Shown in pieces: positions 54,660 through 63,935 of a DNA stretch of 64,000 nucleotides (positions are counted from its first letter, which is position 1; each line of letters starts with the position of its first letter). Under the pieces are notes generated by a model that was not told the origin of the DNA, ran no database searches, and saw nothing but the letters and a program-made list of their open reading frames with translations. The DNA lies in NCBI RefSeq assembly GCF_002251735.1, contig NZ_NOXS01000027.1, forward strand, positions 53,766 to 117,765, in the 5' to 3' direction. Both the position numbers and the translations under genes were made by a program. This stretch comes from Elstera cyanobacteriorum (GTDB lineage: Bacteria; Pseudomonadota; Alphaproteobacteria; Elsterales; Elsteraceae).

Positions 54660-55109
54660 TTAGAACGGGCGAACCACCACCATAATCACGATCAGGATCA
54701 TCAAAACGGTCGGCACTTCATTCATCTGCCGATAGAATTTGGCGCTATGGGTATTGCGATCTTCGGCAAACGCCCGCCGCCAGCGCGACAAGGCACCGTG
54801 GAAGGCCCCCATCAGCAGCACGAAGGTCAGTTTCGCGTGCAGCCAGCCCTGCGACCAATCGACGATGCCCGGCGTTGCCAGCAGCAGACCGCCGAAAATG
54901 AAGGTCGCAATCATCGCCGGATTGATGATGAAGCGCAGCAGCTTGTATTCCATCACCTTGAAGGTTTCGGACTGCACCGATCCCACCGCCGCGCCGCAAT
55001 GATAAACATAAAGCCGGGGCAGATAGAACATGCCCGCCATCCAGGCGATGACGCTGATGATGTGCAGCGCTTTGGTCCAGGGATAGACCTTAACCAAAAG
55101 ATCGAGCAT
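54660..55109 (-). CDS. hemJ: Protoporphyrinogen oxidase HemJ
   Basis: 149 residues, four membrane segments. The HemJ family His in ALHIISVIAWMAGMFYLPRLYVYH and the MEYKLLRFI...WLHAKL pattern are clear. It oxidises protoporphyrinogen IX to protoporphyrin IX in bacteria without HemY or HemG. It lies 9 bases after hemH, in the heme operon. Confidence 0.95.
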   Translation of the reverse strand: MLDLLVKVYPWTKALHIISVIAWMAGMFYLPRLYVYHCGAAVGSVQSETFKVMEYKLLRFIINPAMIATFIFGGLLLATPGIVDWSQGWLHAKLTFVLLMGAFHGALSRWRRAFAEDRNTHSAKFYRQMNEVPTVLMILIVIMVVVRPF

Positions 55110-55118
55110 AGGGTTCCT

Positions 55119-56150
55119 CTAGGCGCGGGCCGGGCATTGGCCGAAAGCGGCGGGGCACAGCCGCCCGCCCCCAGCACAGGACAGGCCGCCTTGCCGGTCT
55201 TTTAGCGCAATCGCGCGGGCAAGACCATCAATGAACGCTGGATGGGTTGCCACCACCGGCACACGGAAATAGGCGGGAACACCGCTTTCGTCGGCCAGGT
55301 GCTTATACTCGATATCAAGCTCGACCAGGGTTTCCGAATGGTCGGAGACGAAAGCAATGGGGCAGACAATGAGGGGAACTTTGTCTTGACCCGCCCGGCG
55401 AATCTCGTCGTCGGTCGCGGGGCCGATCCATTCGAGTGGGCCGACGCGGCTTTGATAGCTGACCAGCCAATCGAGTTGCGGAATTCCCAGCGCCTCGACA
55501 ACAGCGGCGGCGCTTTTTTCGACCTGAAACTGATAGGGATCGCCGCTGCGAATTACTTTTTTCGGGAGCCCATGCGCCGAGAACAGAACGCGCGGTGTGC
55601 CATGCGCGAGCGCGCCCGCATAAGTCTCGCGAACAAGAGCGGCCGCAGCGCTGATGAACCCCGGTTCTTCCGGCCAGCAACAGAGGGTGGAGACGGGCGC
55701 GGTCAGCCCCGCAGCCTCGGCGGCTTTCTGCCATTCTTTCAGCGAAGACCCGCTCGTTGTTTTCGAATATTGCGGGTAGAGCGGCACCAAAACCACGCGG
55801 TCGGGCTTCCAGGCGGCAACCTCGCGCGCCACATCGTCGGCGCGCGGATGCCAATAGCGCATAGCGATAAAGCAGCGGGTTTCCTCGCCCGGTTGCGTCA
55901 AAGCCATTTCCAGGGCGCGGGCCTGGGCCTGCGTATTTGGCAGCAACGGCGAGCCGCCCCCAAGGTTCGCGTAGATTTCCTGCGCAATCGGGGCGCGCCG
56001 CCGGGAAATCAGTCGAGCGATCAGATAGCGGATCGGTCCAGGCGCGCCGATGATCGCCGGATCGTTGAAGAGGTTGAAAAGGAACGGTTCAACCGCTTCC
56101 GGTTTATCGGGGCCGCCAAGATTGAACAGGATGATCGCGCGCTTACTCAT
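55119..56150 (-). CDS. hemH: Ferrochelatase
   Basis: 343 residues. It inserts Fe2+ in protoporphyrin IX. Family: LFNLGGPDKPEAVEPFLFNLF at the start, VLFSAHGLPKK with the catalytic His, and VCPIAFVSDHSETLVELD (with the metal-site Glu). C-terminal Cys (CAGGGRLCPAAFGQCPA) may bind a [2Fe-2S] cluster. It precedes hemJ, forming hemE-hemH-hemJ-rho in order of transcription. Confidence 0.95.
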   Translation of the reverse strand: MSKRAIILFNLGGPDKPEAVEPFLFNLFNDPAIIGAPGPIRYLIARLISRRRAPIAQEIYANLGGGSPLLPNTQAQARALEMALTQPGEETRCFIAMRYWHPRADDVAREVAAWKPDRVVLVPLYPQYSKTTSGSSLKEWQKAAEAAGLTAPVSTLCCWPEEPGFISAAAALVRETYAGALAHGTPRVLFSAHGLPKKVIRSGDPYQFQVEKSAAAVVEALGIPQLDWLVSYQSRVGPLEWIGPATDDEIRRAGQDKVPLIVCPIAFVSDHSETLVELDIEYKHLADESGVPAYFRVPVVATHPAFIDGLARAIALKDRQGGLSCAGGGRLCPAAFGQCPARA

Positions 56151-56198
56151 GGCAGCGACTATAGGGCGCGGCGGCTTAAAATCCAGGGGACTCTGCGC

Positions 56199-57209
56199 CT
56201 AAATCCGGCGCAGGAAGTCGCAGAGGGCCGCCACATGCTCCGGCGGGGTCTGTGGAACGATGCCGTGGCCGAGGTTGAAGATGAACGGGCCGCGCCCAAG
56301 ATGGCCGCAAATATGCTCCGCCGCCGCCAGCATGCTCTTGCCGCCCGCGACGAGAGCCAGCGGATCGAGGTTCCCCTGAACGCAGGCCAGCGGCTGCAAC
56401 ACTTCCGCCGCCCAATCGGGGGGGACTTGGGTGTCAATGGCGATGCAGGTCGGTTGAACGATCTCGGTAAAGCGCTTGTAGAGCGCACCGCTGCCGCGCG
56501 GAAAAGCGATAATCGGCGTCTCGGGGTGGCGTGCCCGAAGGGCCGCGACGATTTGCCGATTGGGTTCGATCACCCAGCGCTCGTAATCCAGCGGCGCGAG
56601 TGCCCCAGCCCACGAATCGAACAGTTGCACCGCATCGGCGCCCGCGTCGATTTGGGCGGAGAGATAGTCTACCGTCGCTGTCACGATCCCGTTCAGCAAG
56701 GCTTCGAAAGCTTTCGGTTGGCTGTAGAAGAAGCTCTTCGTTTTGCCAAAGTCACGACTAGACCCGCCTTCAACCATATAGGTCGCAACGGTCCAGGGGC
56801 TTCCGGCGAAGCCAAGGAAGGTCGTTTCACTGGGTAGCGCCGCCTTTACCCGCCGCACGGTCTCGATGACCGGCGCATAGACAACGGCGGCCCCGGTGAA
56901 GTCCAGGCTTTCTGGCAGCGGCCCTAAGACCGGCCCTTCCCCTTCGGCGAACTTTAGGCTCTGCCCCAGCGCCATTGGGACGATCAGAATGTCTGAAAAC
57001 AGGATGGCGCCATCCATCCCATAGCGCCGGATGGGCTGCAGGGTGATCTCTGCCGCGCGGTCCGGGTTCAGGCACATGGCCAGGAACCCGCCCGCTTCCT
57101 GCCGCAGGGCACGGTATTCCGGCAGATAACGCCCAGCTTGGCGCATGAACCAGAAGGGTGGGCGGGCGGTGGTCTGACCCTTGAGGGCCGCGAGGAGATG
57201 TTTGCTCAT
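56199..57209 (-). CDS. hemE: Uroporphyrinogen decarboxylase
   Basis: 336 residues. It converts uroporphyrinogen III to coproporphyrinogen III. RPPFWFMRQAGRYLPEYR and GFAGSPWTVATYMVEG are the family signatures. I chose the ATG at 57209; a GTG at 57215 is also in frame. It is the gene next to the putative chromosomal origin, as in Caulobacter. Confidence 0.96.
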   Translation of the reverse strand: MSKHLLAALKGQTTARPPFWFMRQAGRYLPEYRALRQEAGGFLAMCLNPDRAAEITLQPIRRYGMDGAILFSDILIVPMALGQSLKFAEGEGPVLGPLPESLDFTGAAVVYAPVIETVRRVKAALPSETTFLGFAGSPWTVATYMVEGGSSRDFGKTKSFFYSQPKAFEALLNGIVTATVDYLSAQIDAGADAVQLFDSWAGALAPLDYERWVIEPNRQIVAALRARHPETPIIAFPRGSGALYKRFTEIVQPTCIAIDTQVPPDWAAEVLQPLACVQGNLDPLALVAGGKSMLAAAEHICGHLGRGPFIFNLGHGIVPQTPPEHVAALCDFLRRI

Positions 57210-57215
57210 GCCCAC

Positions 57216-57596
57216 TCTCTAAAGGGAGTCTTAGGTTATGAAAAGATTGGTGGTGGATGTGAGGGGGTGGAAACCTGGGGATTAAGGTTTTACCCAAATT
57301 TATCCCCAGATCTAAAAGTCGCCTGTCGGCCCTGTGGATGACTATGTGGATGCACGCGGCAAACCTGAGTCTAAGCGATTGTCTTACAATGAAAATCGAT
57401 TCGTTAATTGCCTTGGGATAAGCCTGGAAAAAGGTCCGCTTTTGGCCCTTATCCCCAGATGCAAAACCCGCCCGGGTCTTTTTTCCCACAGGGGATGATC
57501 GCGGGAGAGCACGCGAGACGATGGGGATGAAAACGCCCGTGGGGATAAATCCAGGTTTTATCCCCAATTCATCCCCGACTTATCCACAGGTTTGCG
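57216..57596. other. Putative chromosomal replication origin (oriC)
   Basis: 381 bases without a gene between hemE and an AraC-type gene. DnaA-type boxes: TTATCCCCA at 57300-57308, 57449-57457, 57558-57566 and (minus) 57540-57548; the perfect TTATCCACA at 57580-57588; near boxes on the minus strand at 57333-57341 (TCATCCACA), 57345-57353 (GCATCCACA), 57413-57421 (TTATCCCAA), and TTTCCCACA at 57482. An AT-rich stretch lies at 57380-57410. The hemE-side position matches Caulobacter oriC. The box density strongly supports an origin; activity is inferred. Confidence 0.88.
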
Positions 57597-58622
57597 TCAG
57601 ACGGTCCCAGCCCGCACAGCACTGGGCGATCCGCCGAGAACACGGTGGCACTCACGATTGAAATTCGACTTGCTGCGAAAGCCGCAGCTTTCCATCACAA
57701 CGCCAATCGGTTCGCTGCCATGCCGTAGCCGGGGTTCGGCCGCCAGCAGCCGGGCGCGGTTCACATACTGCGAGACATTCATGCCGTGGCACTGGTTGAT
57801 CGCTTCCGACACGCGGCGAGCAGGAACATGCAGGCGTTTGGCAAGCCGGGCGAGGCTGAGGTCCGGGTCGCCATAAAGGGCAGGGTCGGCGAGGAGCGCG
57901 TCGAGGGCGGCCAAGAGGGCAGCGTGATCGGCTTCATCGGGTGTCGCTTTGGGAAGGGGCGACGGTTCGGGCGGGCGCATCGGCCGGGGTTGATGCAACA
58001 ACCCCCAGCCCAGTGCCGCGATGACGCCGAGATTGCCGACAGCGATCAAACCGGGGGCGTGCCGTCCCTCCCAATAGAAAAAATCGACCGCAATGCTGCC
58101 GTCGATCAGGCTTTCCCCGGCCAAGAACAGCAGCATCACCCGCATGAGCAACCGCACGGGTGCGGCGGCAGCCAAGCCAATTCCCGGCCAGCCGTCCGGC
58201 CCCCGGCGGTAGAGCCGCGCCAAGCCGATGCCATAGCCCGCCATACTGATCAGAATGAAAAAATCCAACAGCGGCCTGAGGGGCGGTAGCAGGGGACAAA
58301 CGATCATCAGCGCTAAGGCGGGGCCACCGTGCCGCAGCCCATCGCCGAGCGGCGGGCGGCTGGGGTCAATCAAGCGACGGAACCCCAGAAACGTCAGCGG
58401 GCCGATGGCAAACGGCAAAACCCGCTGCACCGGGATAAACTGATCAATCCCATAGCCGAACCGCAGCCCGACCAGCAGCGCCTGAGCGATAAACACGCCG
58501 CCGAGCGCAAGAAAATAGCCGCGCGCCACGGGCTCCACCGCCTCCGCCCGCGTGAGGCGGACGGCAAGCAGCGCCATCAAGAGGGCGGTTAGAAACGGCA
58601 GCGGTAGGTAAAAACCGGTCAT
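57597..58622 (-). CDS. Membrane-bound AraC-family transcriptional regulator
   Basis: 341 residues. About seven membrane helices (1-210) and a C-terminal AraC helix-turn-helix pair (about 245-340): LSLARLAKRLHVPARRVSEAIN and IGVVMESCGFRSKSNFNRECHRVLGGSP. Membrane AraC proteins sense outside signals. It faces a secreted hydrolase gene across a perfect 24-base palindrome, its likely operator. Its 3' end lies 9 bases from the last DnaA box. Confidence 0.88.
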   Translation of the reverse strand: MTGFYLPLPFLTALLMALLAVRLTRAEAVEPVARGYFLALGGVFIAQALLVGLRFGYGIDQFIPVQRVLPFAIGPLTFLGFRRLIDPSRPPLGDGLRHGGPALALMIVCPLLPPLRPLLDFFILISMAGYGIGLARLYRRGPDGWPGIGLAAAAPVRLLMRVMLLFLAGESLIDGSIAVDFFYWEGRHAPGLIAVGNLGVIAALGWGLLHQPRPMRPPEPSPLPKATPDEADHAALLAALDALLADPALYGDPDLSLARLAKRLHVPARRVSEAINQCHGMNVSQYVNRARLLAAEPRLRHGSEPIGVVMESCGFRSKSNFNRECHRVLGGSPSAVRAGTV

Positions 58623-58657
58623 TCATCGTCCCCGCGAGGGTCTGAAACCCGCTCTTT

Positions 58658-58681
58658 GGGTCTCAATCGCGATTGAGACCC
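58658..58681. promoter_or_regulatory. Perfect 24-base palindrome in a divergent promoter
   Basis: The half GGGTCTCAATCG (58658-58669) is directly followed by its exact complement (58670-58681). A related GGGT...ACCC element lies just before it (58638-58650). It is centred between the AraC regulator and the secreted hydrolase gene, a natural operator position. Confidence 0.75.
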
Positions 58682-58753
58682 GGGCACCCATTGCCCAGCA
58701 GCGGCCCCCCGGTTCTACATCGGCGGCACCCCCCACACGAGAGGAGAAACCCG

Positions 58754-59791
58754 ATGAAACGCACACTGCTTGCCCTGCTTTTGCCGCTGTTGATCGCCCC
58801 CCTGGCAAGGGCGGAGATTGGCACCCGCGACGCCATACTGACCGACCGGGCGGACCGGCCCCTGACCCTGCGGTTCTTTTACCCGACGACAGCCCGGGAG
58901 GGTGCAGTGATGATCGGTGATAATCCGGCGTTGACGGGGGTGCGGGCGATTCCCGGCGCCCCCATCGTCCCCGGCCCTGCGCCTTTAGTGATCTTTTCCC
59001 ACGGCTCGGGCGGTAATTTGACCAATCAGGCCTGGCTGGCGGCGGCCTTGGCGGAACGCGGCATGATCGCCGTTAGCCTTAATCATCCCGGCACGACCAC
59101 CCGTGACAATGGCCCGCCCGGATCGGCCGCCCTCTGGGAGCGGCCCGCCGACATTCGCCGGGTGATCGATGCCGTGCTGCAAGCCGGTAACGGCATTCTG
59201 CCGTCCGGCGGGCAGGTCGCCCCGGATCGGATCGCCCTGATCGGCCATTCGCTCGGGGGGTTTACCGCCCTGTGGAGCCTTGGCGCCCGTTTTGATCTCG
59301 CGCGGTTCGAGGCGGATTGCCGGACGCCGGCCTCCCCGGCGCCCTGCCGGATCGCGAAGCTCTATCACCTTGGAAAAACGGCGGAGGCGCCCGCCCTCTT
59401 GGCCGCGGATCAGCGCGAACCCCGTCTGCGGGCGGCGGTGGCGCTCGATCCCGGGCTGGCGCGCGCTTTCTCACCGGGCAGTCTGATGCGCGTGGAAACA
59501 CCGCTGCTGCTGATTCCAGCGACCGCCCCGAACCCCGAGATGCCGCCGGCTGCCGAAACCGGGTATCTGGCCGCCCATTTGCCTCCGGCCAACCATCGTG
59601 TCGAGCCGCTGGCCGGGGCCGCCCATTTCAGCTTCTTGCCGGAATGTAAACCCGGCGGGGCCGCGCTGATCGCGGCGGATGATCCCGACGATGCCATCAT
59701 CTGCCGTGATGGGCCGGGCGGCGACCGCGCGGACCTGCACCGCCGGACCATCGGCCTGGTCGCCGACTTCCTTGAAAAGAGCGGGTTCTGA
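58754..59791 (+). CDS. Secreted alpha/beta hydrolase (dienelactone hydrolase-like)
   Basis: 345 residues. Signal peptide (KRTLLALLLPLLIAPLARA, cut near 20/21). Alpha/beta hydrolase with oxyanion motif FSHGSGG (81-87), nucleophile Ser166 in IGHSLGG and His in AAHFSF; the acid is likely in ALDPG. GAGGAG precedes the ATG at 58754. Platelet-activating factor acetylhydrolase-like or dienelactone-like; the substrate is unknown. Likely controlled by the AraC protein. Confidence 0.87.
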   Translation: MKRTLLALLLPLLIAPLARAEIGTRDAILTDRADRPLTLRFFYPTTAREGAVMIGDNPALTGVRAIPGAPIVPGPAPLVIFSHGSGGNLTNQAWLAAALAERGMIAVSLNHPGTTTRDNGPPGSAALWERPADIRRVIDAVLQAGNGILPSGGQVAPDRIALIGHSLGGFTALWSLGARFDLARFEADCRTPASPAPCRIAKLYHLGKTAEAPALLAADQREPRLRAAVALDPGLARAFSPGSLMRVETPLLLIPATAPNPEMPPAAETGYLAAHLPPANHRVEPLAGAAHFSFLPECKPGGAALIAADDPDDAIICRDGPGGDRADLHRRTIGLVADFLEKSGF

Positions 59792-60156
59792 TTTAAAAAC
59801 GGGCGGGCTGTGACCAGCCTTTCACCGCCTGCATGCGTGCTATGCAGCCTGCCCTAAAATGAGCGAATCCGCCAGATTCGCGCAGGGGGAAACCTCCCTC
59901 TTAACCGGAAACCGCTACACTTAAATGACAAGGAGTGGTATGATCCGCTTAGTTTTCGAGCATGAGAGGGAAAACGCACCGGAAGGAATCTTCCTTCTGG
60001 CCCGTCTTTTTGTTTGATCTCAGCCAGCGACTTCAGGGGTGGCGACGGCGTTCGCGTCGGCGGTCCCTGTCGGTTTTTCTCACGGGAAAGGCCCCCTGTC
60101 TGGCGGGGGGCGGTTCCCGGCAAGCGGGCCTTAAGGCTCGATGGGGTGAAAAGGAC
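59792..60156 (+). promoter_or_regulatory. 365-base leader/intergenic region upstream of carD
   Basis: No gene supported. It contains a perfect GAAGGA-ATCT-TCCTTC hairpin (59982-59997) followed eight bases later by TTTTT (60006-60010), which may end the hydrolase transcript or lie in a long carD leader. No promoter could be assigned with confidence. Confidence 0.4.
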
Positions 60157-60657
60157 ATGGCACAGGAAGGGTTCGAGTTTCGGAACGGTGAGTTCGTGGT
60201 CTATCCGACGCATGGCGTCGGGCAGGTATTGAGCACCGAAACCCAAACCATCGCCGGGCATGAGCTGAAGGTTATCGTGATCTCGTTCGAAAAGGACCGG
60301 ATGACCTTACGCCTGCCCGTCGCCAAAGCCCGTACCTCCGGTCTGCGTCGCCTGTCCTCGGAAGAGGAAATGCAGTCGGCGTTGGCGAAGTTGCAGGGCC
60401 GTGCCCGCGTGCGCCGCACGATGTGGAGCCGCCGTGCCCAGGAATATGAAGCCAAGATCAATTCGGGCGATCCGTCGGCTATTGCCGAAGTGCTGCGCGA
60501 CCTGCACCGCACCACGGGCATTGCCGAACAATCCTACAGCGAACGCCAGATCTATCAGGCGGCGATGGACCGTCTGGTGCGCGAACTCGCCGCCGTCGAA
60601 CGCATCGACGAAGATCAGGCGACCAAAAAGCTGGAAACCCTGCTGCAAGCGGCTTAA
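60157..60657 (+). CDS. carD: CarD family transcriptional regulator
   Basis: 166 residues. N-terminal CarD/TRCF RNA-polymerase-interacting domain (GEFVVYPTHGVGQVLSTET, KVIVISFEKDRMTLRLPVAKA), then a C-terminal helical DNA-binding domain (RTMWSRRAQEYEAKINSGD). It activates promoters through the RNA polymerase beta subunit. I chose the ATG at 60157, giving the usual length; an upstream frame exists but has no similarity. A strong terminator follows at 60709. Confidence 0.93.
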   Translation: MAQEGFEFRNGEFVVYPTHGVGQVLSTETQTIAGHELKVIVISFEKDRMTLRLPVAKARTSGLRRLSSEEEMQSALAKLQGRARVRRTMWSRRAQEYEAKINSGDPSAIAEVLRDLHRTTGIAEQSYSERQIYQAAMDRLVRELAAVERIDEDQATKKLETLLQAA

Positions 60658-60708
60658 TCCGCCGTTTTTACCAGGGGACTGATCGTCCCGTGATCCGCGT
60701 GTGACAAG

Positions 60709-60741
60709 CCCCCGCAGCCTGCAATCGGCTGCGGGGGTTTT
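60709..60741 (+). terminator. Rho-independent terminator after carD
   Basis: 11-base stem CCCCCGCAGCC/GGCTGCGGGGG (60709-60719 with 60727-60737), 7-base loop, then TTTT. Canonical. Confidence 0.93.
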
Positions 60742-60790
60742 CCGTCTTGGGCTTGACCCTTGCGGGCGAAGCGGCCTAGATCAACGGGCT

Positions 60791-61606
60791 ATGGTCGAAT
60801 CGGAACGATTTGCCCGCTTAAAAGGGCCTGCAACGCTTTGGGTCGTCGCCGCCGTGCATGGCGATGCCGCGCGTCTGGGGCGCTTGCACGCGGCCCTTGC
60901 CCCGCAGCTCCGGCTGGGGGATCGGCTGATCTATACGGGTAATCTGATCGGCATCGGTGGCGATACGCTGGCAACCTTCGAAGAAATGTTGGCATTCCGC
61001 CGTTGGTTTTTGGCGCGGCCTGCGGCGATTGTGAGCGATTTCATCTATCTGCGCGGCGCGCAGGAAGAAATGTGGAGCAAGCTGCTTCAACTCCATTTCG
61101 CCCCCAATCCGCGCGATGTGCTGGATTGGCTGATCGCCCAGGGCGCCGGGGCAACGCTGGCGGCCTATGGCGGTTCGGCAGCCGAAGGCCATGCGGCATC
61201 CCGCGAGGGGGCGGTGTCACTTGCGCGCTGGACGGCGGCGCTGCGCGCGGCGCAGAATGCCCGCCCGGGTCACGCCGCCTTATTGACCGGCGTCAAGCGT
61301 GCTGCCTTCACCGATCCGGCGGCGGTTTTGGTCGTTCACAGCGGGCTTGATCCCGACAAGCGGCTGGCCGAACAGAAAGACGCTTTTTGGTGGGACACGA
61401 AAGGTTTTAGCCGTTTAGCGGCGCGCGGCACGCCGTTCGAAGGGTTCGCGCGGATCGTGCGCGGGTTTGACCGGTCAGCGCCCGGGCTGGTGGAGGCCGG
61501 GGCGACCCTGACGCTCGATGGCGGCTGCGGACGCGGTGGCCCGCTGCTCGCCCTCGGCCTGCGTCCCGACGGGCACATCGTGGCGACGCTATCCAGCGAT
61601 GCGTGA
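60791..61606 (+). CDS. Degenerate metallophosphoesterase-fold protein
   Basis: 271 residues. The PPP-type layout is recognisable: AAVHGDAARLGRLHAAL in place of DIHGxxxxL; GDRLIYTGNLIGIGG in place of GDxxDRG; LVVHSGLDPDKRL as in VHAG; and LDGGCGRGGPLLALGL as in LDTGxxxGGxL. However the metal ligands Asp (now A21) and Asp/Asn at GDxxDRG (now N51, then G), and the HGHTP-like motif (now RGFDRSAP), are missing or altered, so it may be a pseudo-phosphatase. I chose the ATG at 60791. Confidence 0.7.
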   Translation: MVESERFARLKGPATLWVVAAVHGDAARLGRLHAALAPQLRLGDRLIYTGNLIGIGGDTLATFEEMLAFRRWFLARPAAIVSDFIYLRGAQEEMWSKLLQLHFAPNPRDVLDWLIAQGAGATLAAYGGSAAEGHAASREGAVSLARWTAALRAAQNARPGHAALLTGVKRAAFTDPAAVLVVHSGLDPDKRLAEQKDAFWWDTKGFSRLAARGTPFEGFARIVRGFDRSAPGLVEAGATLTLDGGCGRGGPLLALGLRPDGHIVATLSSDA

Positions 61607-61734
61607 GGCGCGCTTCCCCCACCCCCTCCTCTCTGTCTAGGGTTTACGGCCTGAGAGAAAATCCCGCGCAGGTGGGATCCCCTGCGACGACGCATTTGCG
61701 TGTCAATCAAACAGTTTAACGACGGGAGGATTGG
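61607..61734 (+). promoter_or_regulatory. Leader with mutually exclusive hairpins before the TSUP transporter gene
   Basis: Hairpin A: ATCCC/GGGAT (61661-61665 with 61674-61678). Hairpin B: CGCAGG/CCTGCG (61667-61672 with 61681-61686). They interleave, so only one can form unless they fold as an H-type pseudoknot. GGGAGGA lies before the transporter ATG. A regulatory RNA is possible; no known class was matched. Confidence 0.4.
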
Positions 61735-62514
61735 ATGGACGGGCTGACCCTGGTGCAAATAGCTTTGCTTGCCGCGTCCGGCTTTATCGCGGGGGCGGTT
61801 AATGCCATTGCCGGGGGCGGGACGTTCTTTACCTTTTCGGCCCTGATTGCCACGGGTGTGCCGCCGATTACCGCGAATGCCACCAGTTCGGTAGCGATTA
61901 CGCCGGGCAATATCACCGGCGCCCTGGCCTATCACCGCGAAATCCGGGCCCACGGTCCGCGTTTCATCGGCCTCATTCTCGTTAGCCTACTCGGTGGGCT
62001 GCTGGGGGCCGCGCTGGTGCTGCTGGTCGATAATCAGCAGTTCCGCGCGATGGTGCCCTGGTTCTTGGGTTTTGCGACGCTGCTCTTCGCCACCGGCCCG
62101 CGTCTTCAGGCCTGGACGAAGCAGGTCCGCGCCCGGGAGAAAGCCGACCCGTCGCTGCGCCCGAACCGGATCTGGGGCCGGGTCTTCCAATTCTGCGTTG
62201 CTATTTACGGCGGGTTCTTCGGGGCGGGCATGGGGATTGTCATGCTGGCGGGCTTGGCGATTACCGAGGGCGAGGATCACCATGTTCTCACCGCGTTGAA
62301 AAACCTGCTTGGCATGGTCATTCAGCTCGTGGCGCTGGCGCTTTTCATCTCCGGTGGGTTGGTAAGCTGGCCCCATTGCCTCGCCATTACCGTTCCAGCG
62401 CTGATCGGCGGCTGGACCGGCGGCTCCATCGCCCGCCGTCTGCCCGCTAAGATCGTGCGCCTGTTCGTCATCGGCGTCGGCACGCTGTTAACGATCCTGT
62501 TTGCCGTGCGCTAA
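61735..62514 (+). CDS. TauE/SafE (TSUP) family membrane transporter
   Basis: 259 residues, eight or so membrane segments. TSUP pattern: [20 protein letters not shown] at the N-terminus and the second repeat [18 protein letters not shown]. Family members export sulfite, organosulfonates or take up other anions; the substrate is not predictable here. GGGAGGA lies upstream of the ATG at 61735. Its stop overlaps that of the chemoreceptor gene (4 bases, convergent). Confidence 0.88.
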   Translation: MDGLTLVQIALLAASGFIAGAVNAIAGGGTFFTFSALIATGVPPITANATSSVAITPGNITGALAYHREIRAHGPRFIGLILVSLLGGLLGAALVLLVDNQQFRAMVPWFLGFATLLFATGPRLQAWTKQVRAREKADPSLRPNRIWGRVFQFCVAIYGGFFGAGMGIVMLAGLAITEGEDHHVLTALKNLLGMVIQLVALALFISGGLVSWPHCLAITVPALIGGWTGGSIARRLPAKIVRLFVIGVGTLLTILFAVR

Positions 62515-63935
62515 GCGCGCCGCACGTCCGAAAAGAACCGCTCTATATCTTGCTTTAGCCGCTCGCCCTGATCGGAAAGATTGGTCGCAGCGCCGAGGAG
62601 ATCGCCCGCCAAATCGCGGGTCCGGGCAACCTCGTGCCGGATGGTGTGAATGGTGCTCGATACGTCCGTTGTGCCGCGCTGCGCTTCGATAACATTCCGG
62701 GCGATTTCCTGGGTTGCGGCGCTTTGTTGGCGCACGGCGCTCGCCACCGTCGCACTGATCGCCCCAACTTGACGGATTGTATCGTTGATCGACTGAATGG
62801 CGGAAACGGCGCCACCGGTCGCCTGTTGAACGGCTTCGATCTGCCGAGAAATATCCTCCGTTGCCTGGGCGGTTTGGCTGGCAAGATTTTTCACTTCGCC
62901 CGCGACGACGGCAAAGCCCTTACCCGCCTCCCCAGCCCGCGCGGCTTCGATGGTCGCGTTGAGCGCTAGAAGATTGGTTTGGGCGGCAATGTCCTGGATC
63001 AGTTTGACCACATCGCCGATCCGTCCCGCCGCATCGGCCAGGGCGCGAACGGTGACGGCGGTGGCGTCGGCCTCGGTCATCGCGTGCTGGGAAATGCGGG
63101 ACGACACCTCAACCTGCCGTCCAATCTCATCGACCGACGCCGACAGTTCTTCGGCGGCGGCCGCAACGGTTTCGACATTGCTTGCGGCTTGGTCCGACGC
63201 GCTGGCGACGGCGGTTGCGCCGGTTAGATTCGCATCCGCCGCGCCGATCAGCGTATCGGCGGACTGGGTGACGGTGCCCGCGATTCCGGCGAGAAGGCGG
63301 GTCGACTCGCTGCTGGCGGCGCCAAAGTTCTGAATGGCCGCGTCAAGGGCGGCCTGCCGGGCGCGGCGGGCCTCCTCTTCCAAGGCCTGCGCGGCCTCCA
63401 AGGCCCGTTTCTGCTGTCCGGCTTCTCGGAAGATCAGTACGGCGGCGGCCATCGCGCCGATTTCGTCGCGGCGGTCGGTTTCGGGCACGGTCTCCTCCAG
63501 CGCGCCCGCTGCAAGGCTGCGCATAGCGGCGGTCAGGCGCAAGACGGGGCGGGAAATCCCGCGCGCCAATCCTACCCCAAAGAGCGCAACGAGCAGGGTT
63601 GCGAGTGCCAAGGCGGCGAGAATTGCCCAATAGGCTCGTTCATATTCGCGGTCGCCATCGGCTGCCGCCTGTTCCCCGCCCGCGTGGGCGGCCGCGGTCA
63701 TCTGGCGGAGGGTCTCGCTCAGGGCATCGAAGGCAACCTTCGACCGCGTGTAGAAAAGATCGGCGGCGGCTTGGGCTTTATCCTCCCCCGCAAGGGCGAT
63801 GATCTGCGCGTTGAGCGCAAGGTAGCTTGTCCACTGGCGATCAAACTCCGGCAGCAGGGCCTTGATGGCGCTGCCATAATCCTGAGCACCGAAACTTTTG
63901 CGCTGTTCGGTCAGGATAGCGCGCGGCGCATCCAT
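62511..63935 (-). CDS. Methyl-accepting chemotaxis protein lacking its N-terminus
   Basis: 474 residues as drawn. Part of a periplasmic four-helix sensor (1-98), one membrane helix (101-124, [20 protein letters not shown]), HAMP (about 128-180) and the MCP signalling domain with hairpin tip [21 protein letters not shown]. The expected first membrane helix is absent: an in-frame TGA lies at 63963-63965, 10 codons before the ATG at 63935. Either a frameshift truncates the gene or the start lies in another frame near the edge. Convergent with the TSUP gene. Confidence 0.8.
   Translation of the reverse strand: MDAPRAILTEQRKSFGAQDYGSAIKALLPEFDRQWTSYLALNAQIIALAGEDKAQAAADLFYTRSKVAFDALSETLRQMTAAAHAGGEQAAADGDREYERAYWAILAALALATLLVALFGVGLARGISRPVLRLTAAMRSLAAGALEETVPETDRRDEIGAMAAAVLIFREAGQQKRALEAAQALEEEARRARQAALDAAIQNFGAASSESTRLLAGIAGTVTQSADTLIGAADANLTGATAVASASDQAASNVETVAAAAEELSASVDEIGRQVEVSSRISQHAMTEADATAVTVRALADAAGRIGDVVKLIQDIAAQTNLLALNATIEAARAGEAGKGFAVVAGEVKNLASQTAQATEDISRQIEAVQQATGGAVSAIQSINDTIRQVGAISATVASAVRQQSAATQEIARNVIEAQRGTTDVSSTIHTIRHEVARTRDLAGDLLGAATNLSDQGERLKQDIERFFSDVRRA

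Noticed and set aside
55242..56837. 531-codon plus-strand open frame across hemH and hemE
   Set aside because: Spans two well-supported heme genes in antisense; composition typical of GC-rich shadow frames.
61640..61690. TPP riboswitch (CTGAGA present in the TSUP leader)
   Set aside because: The rest of the THI-box consensus is missing.
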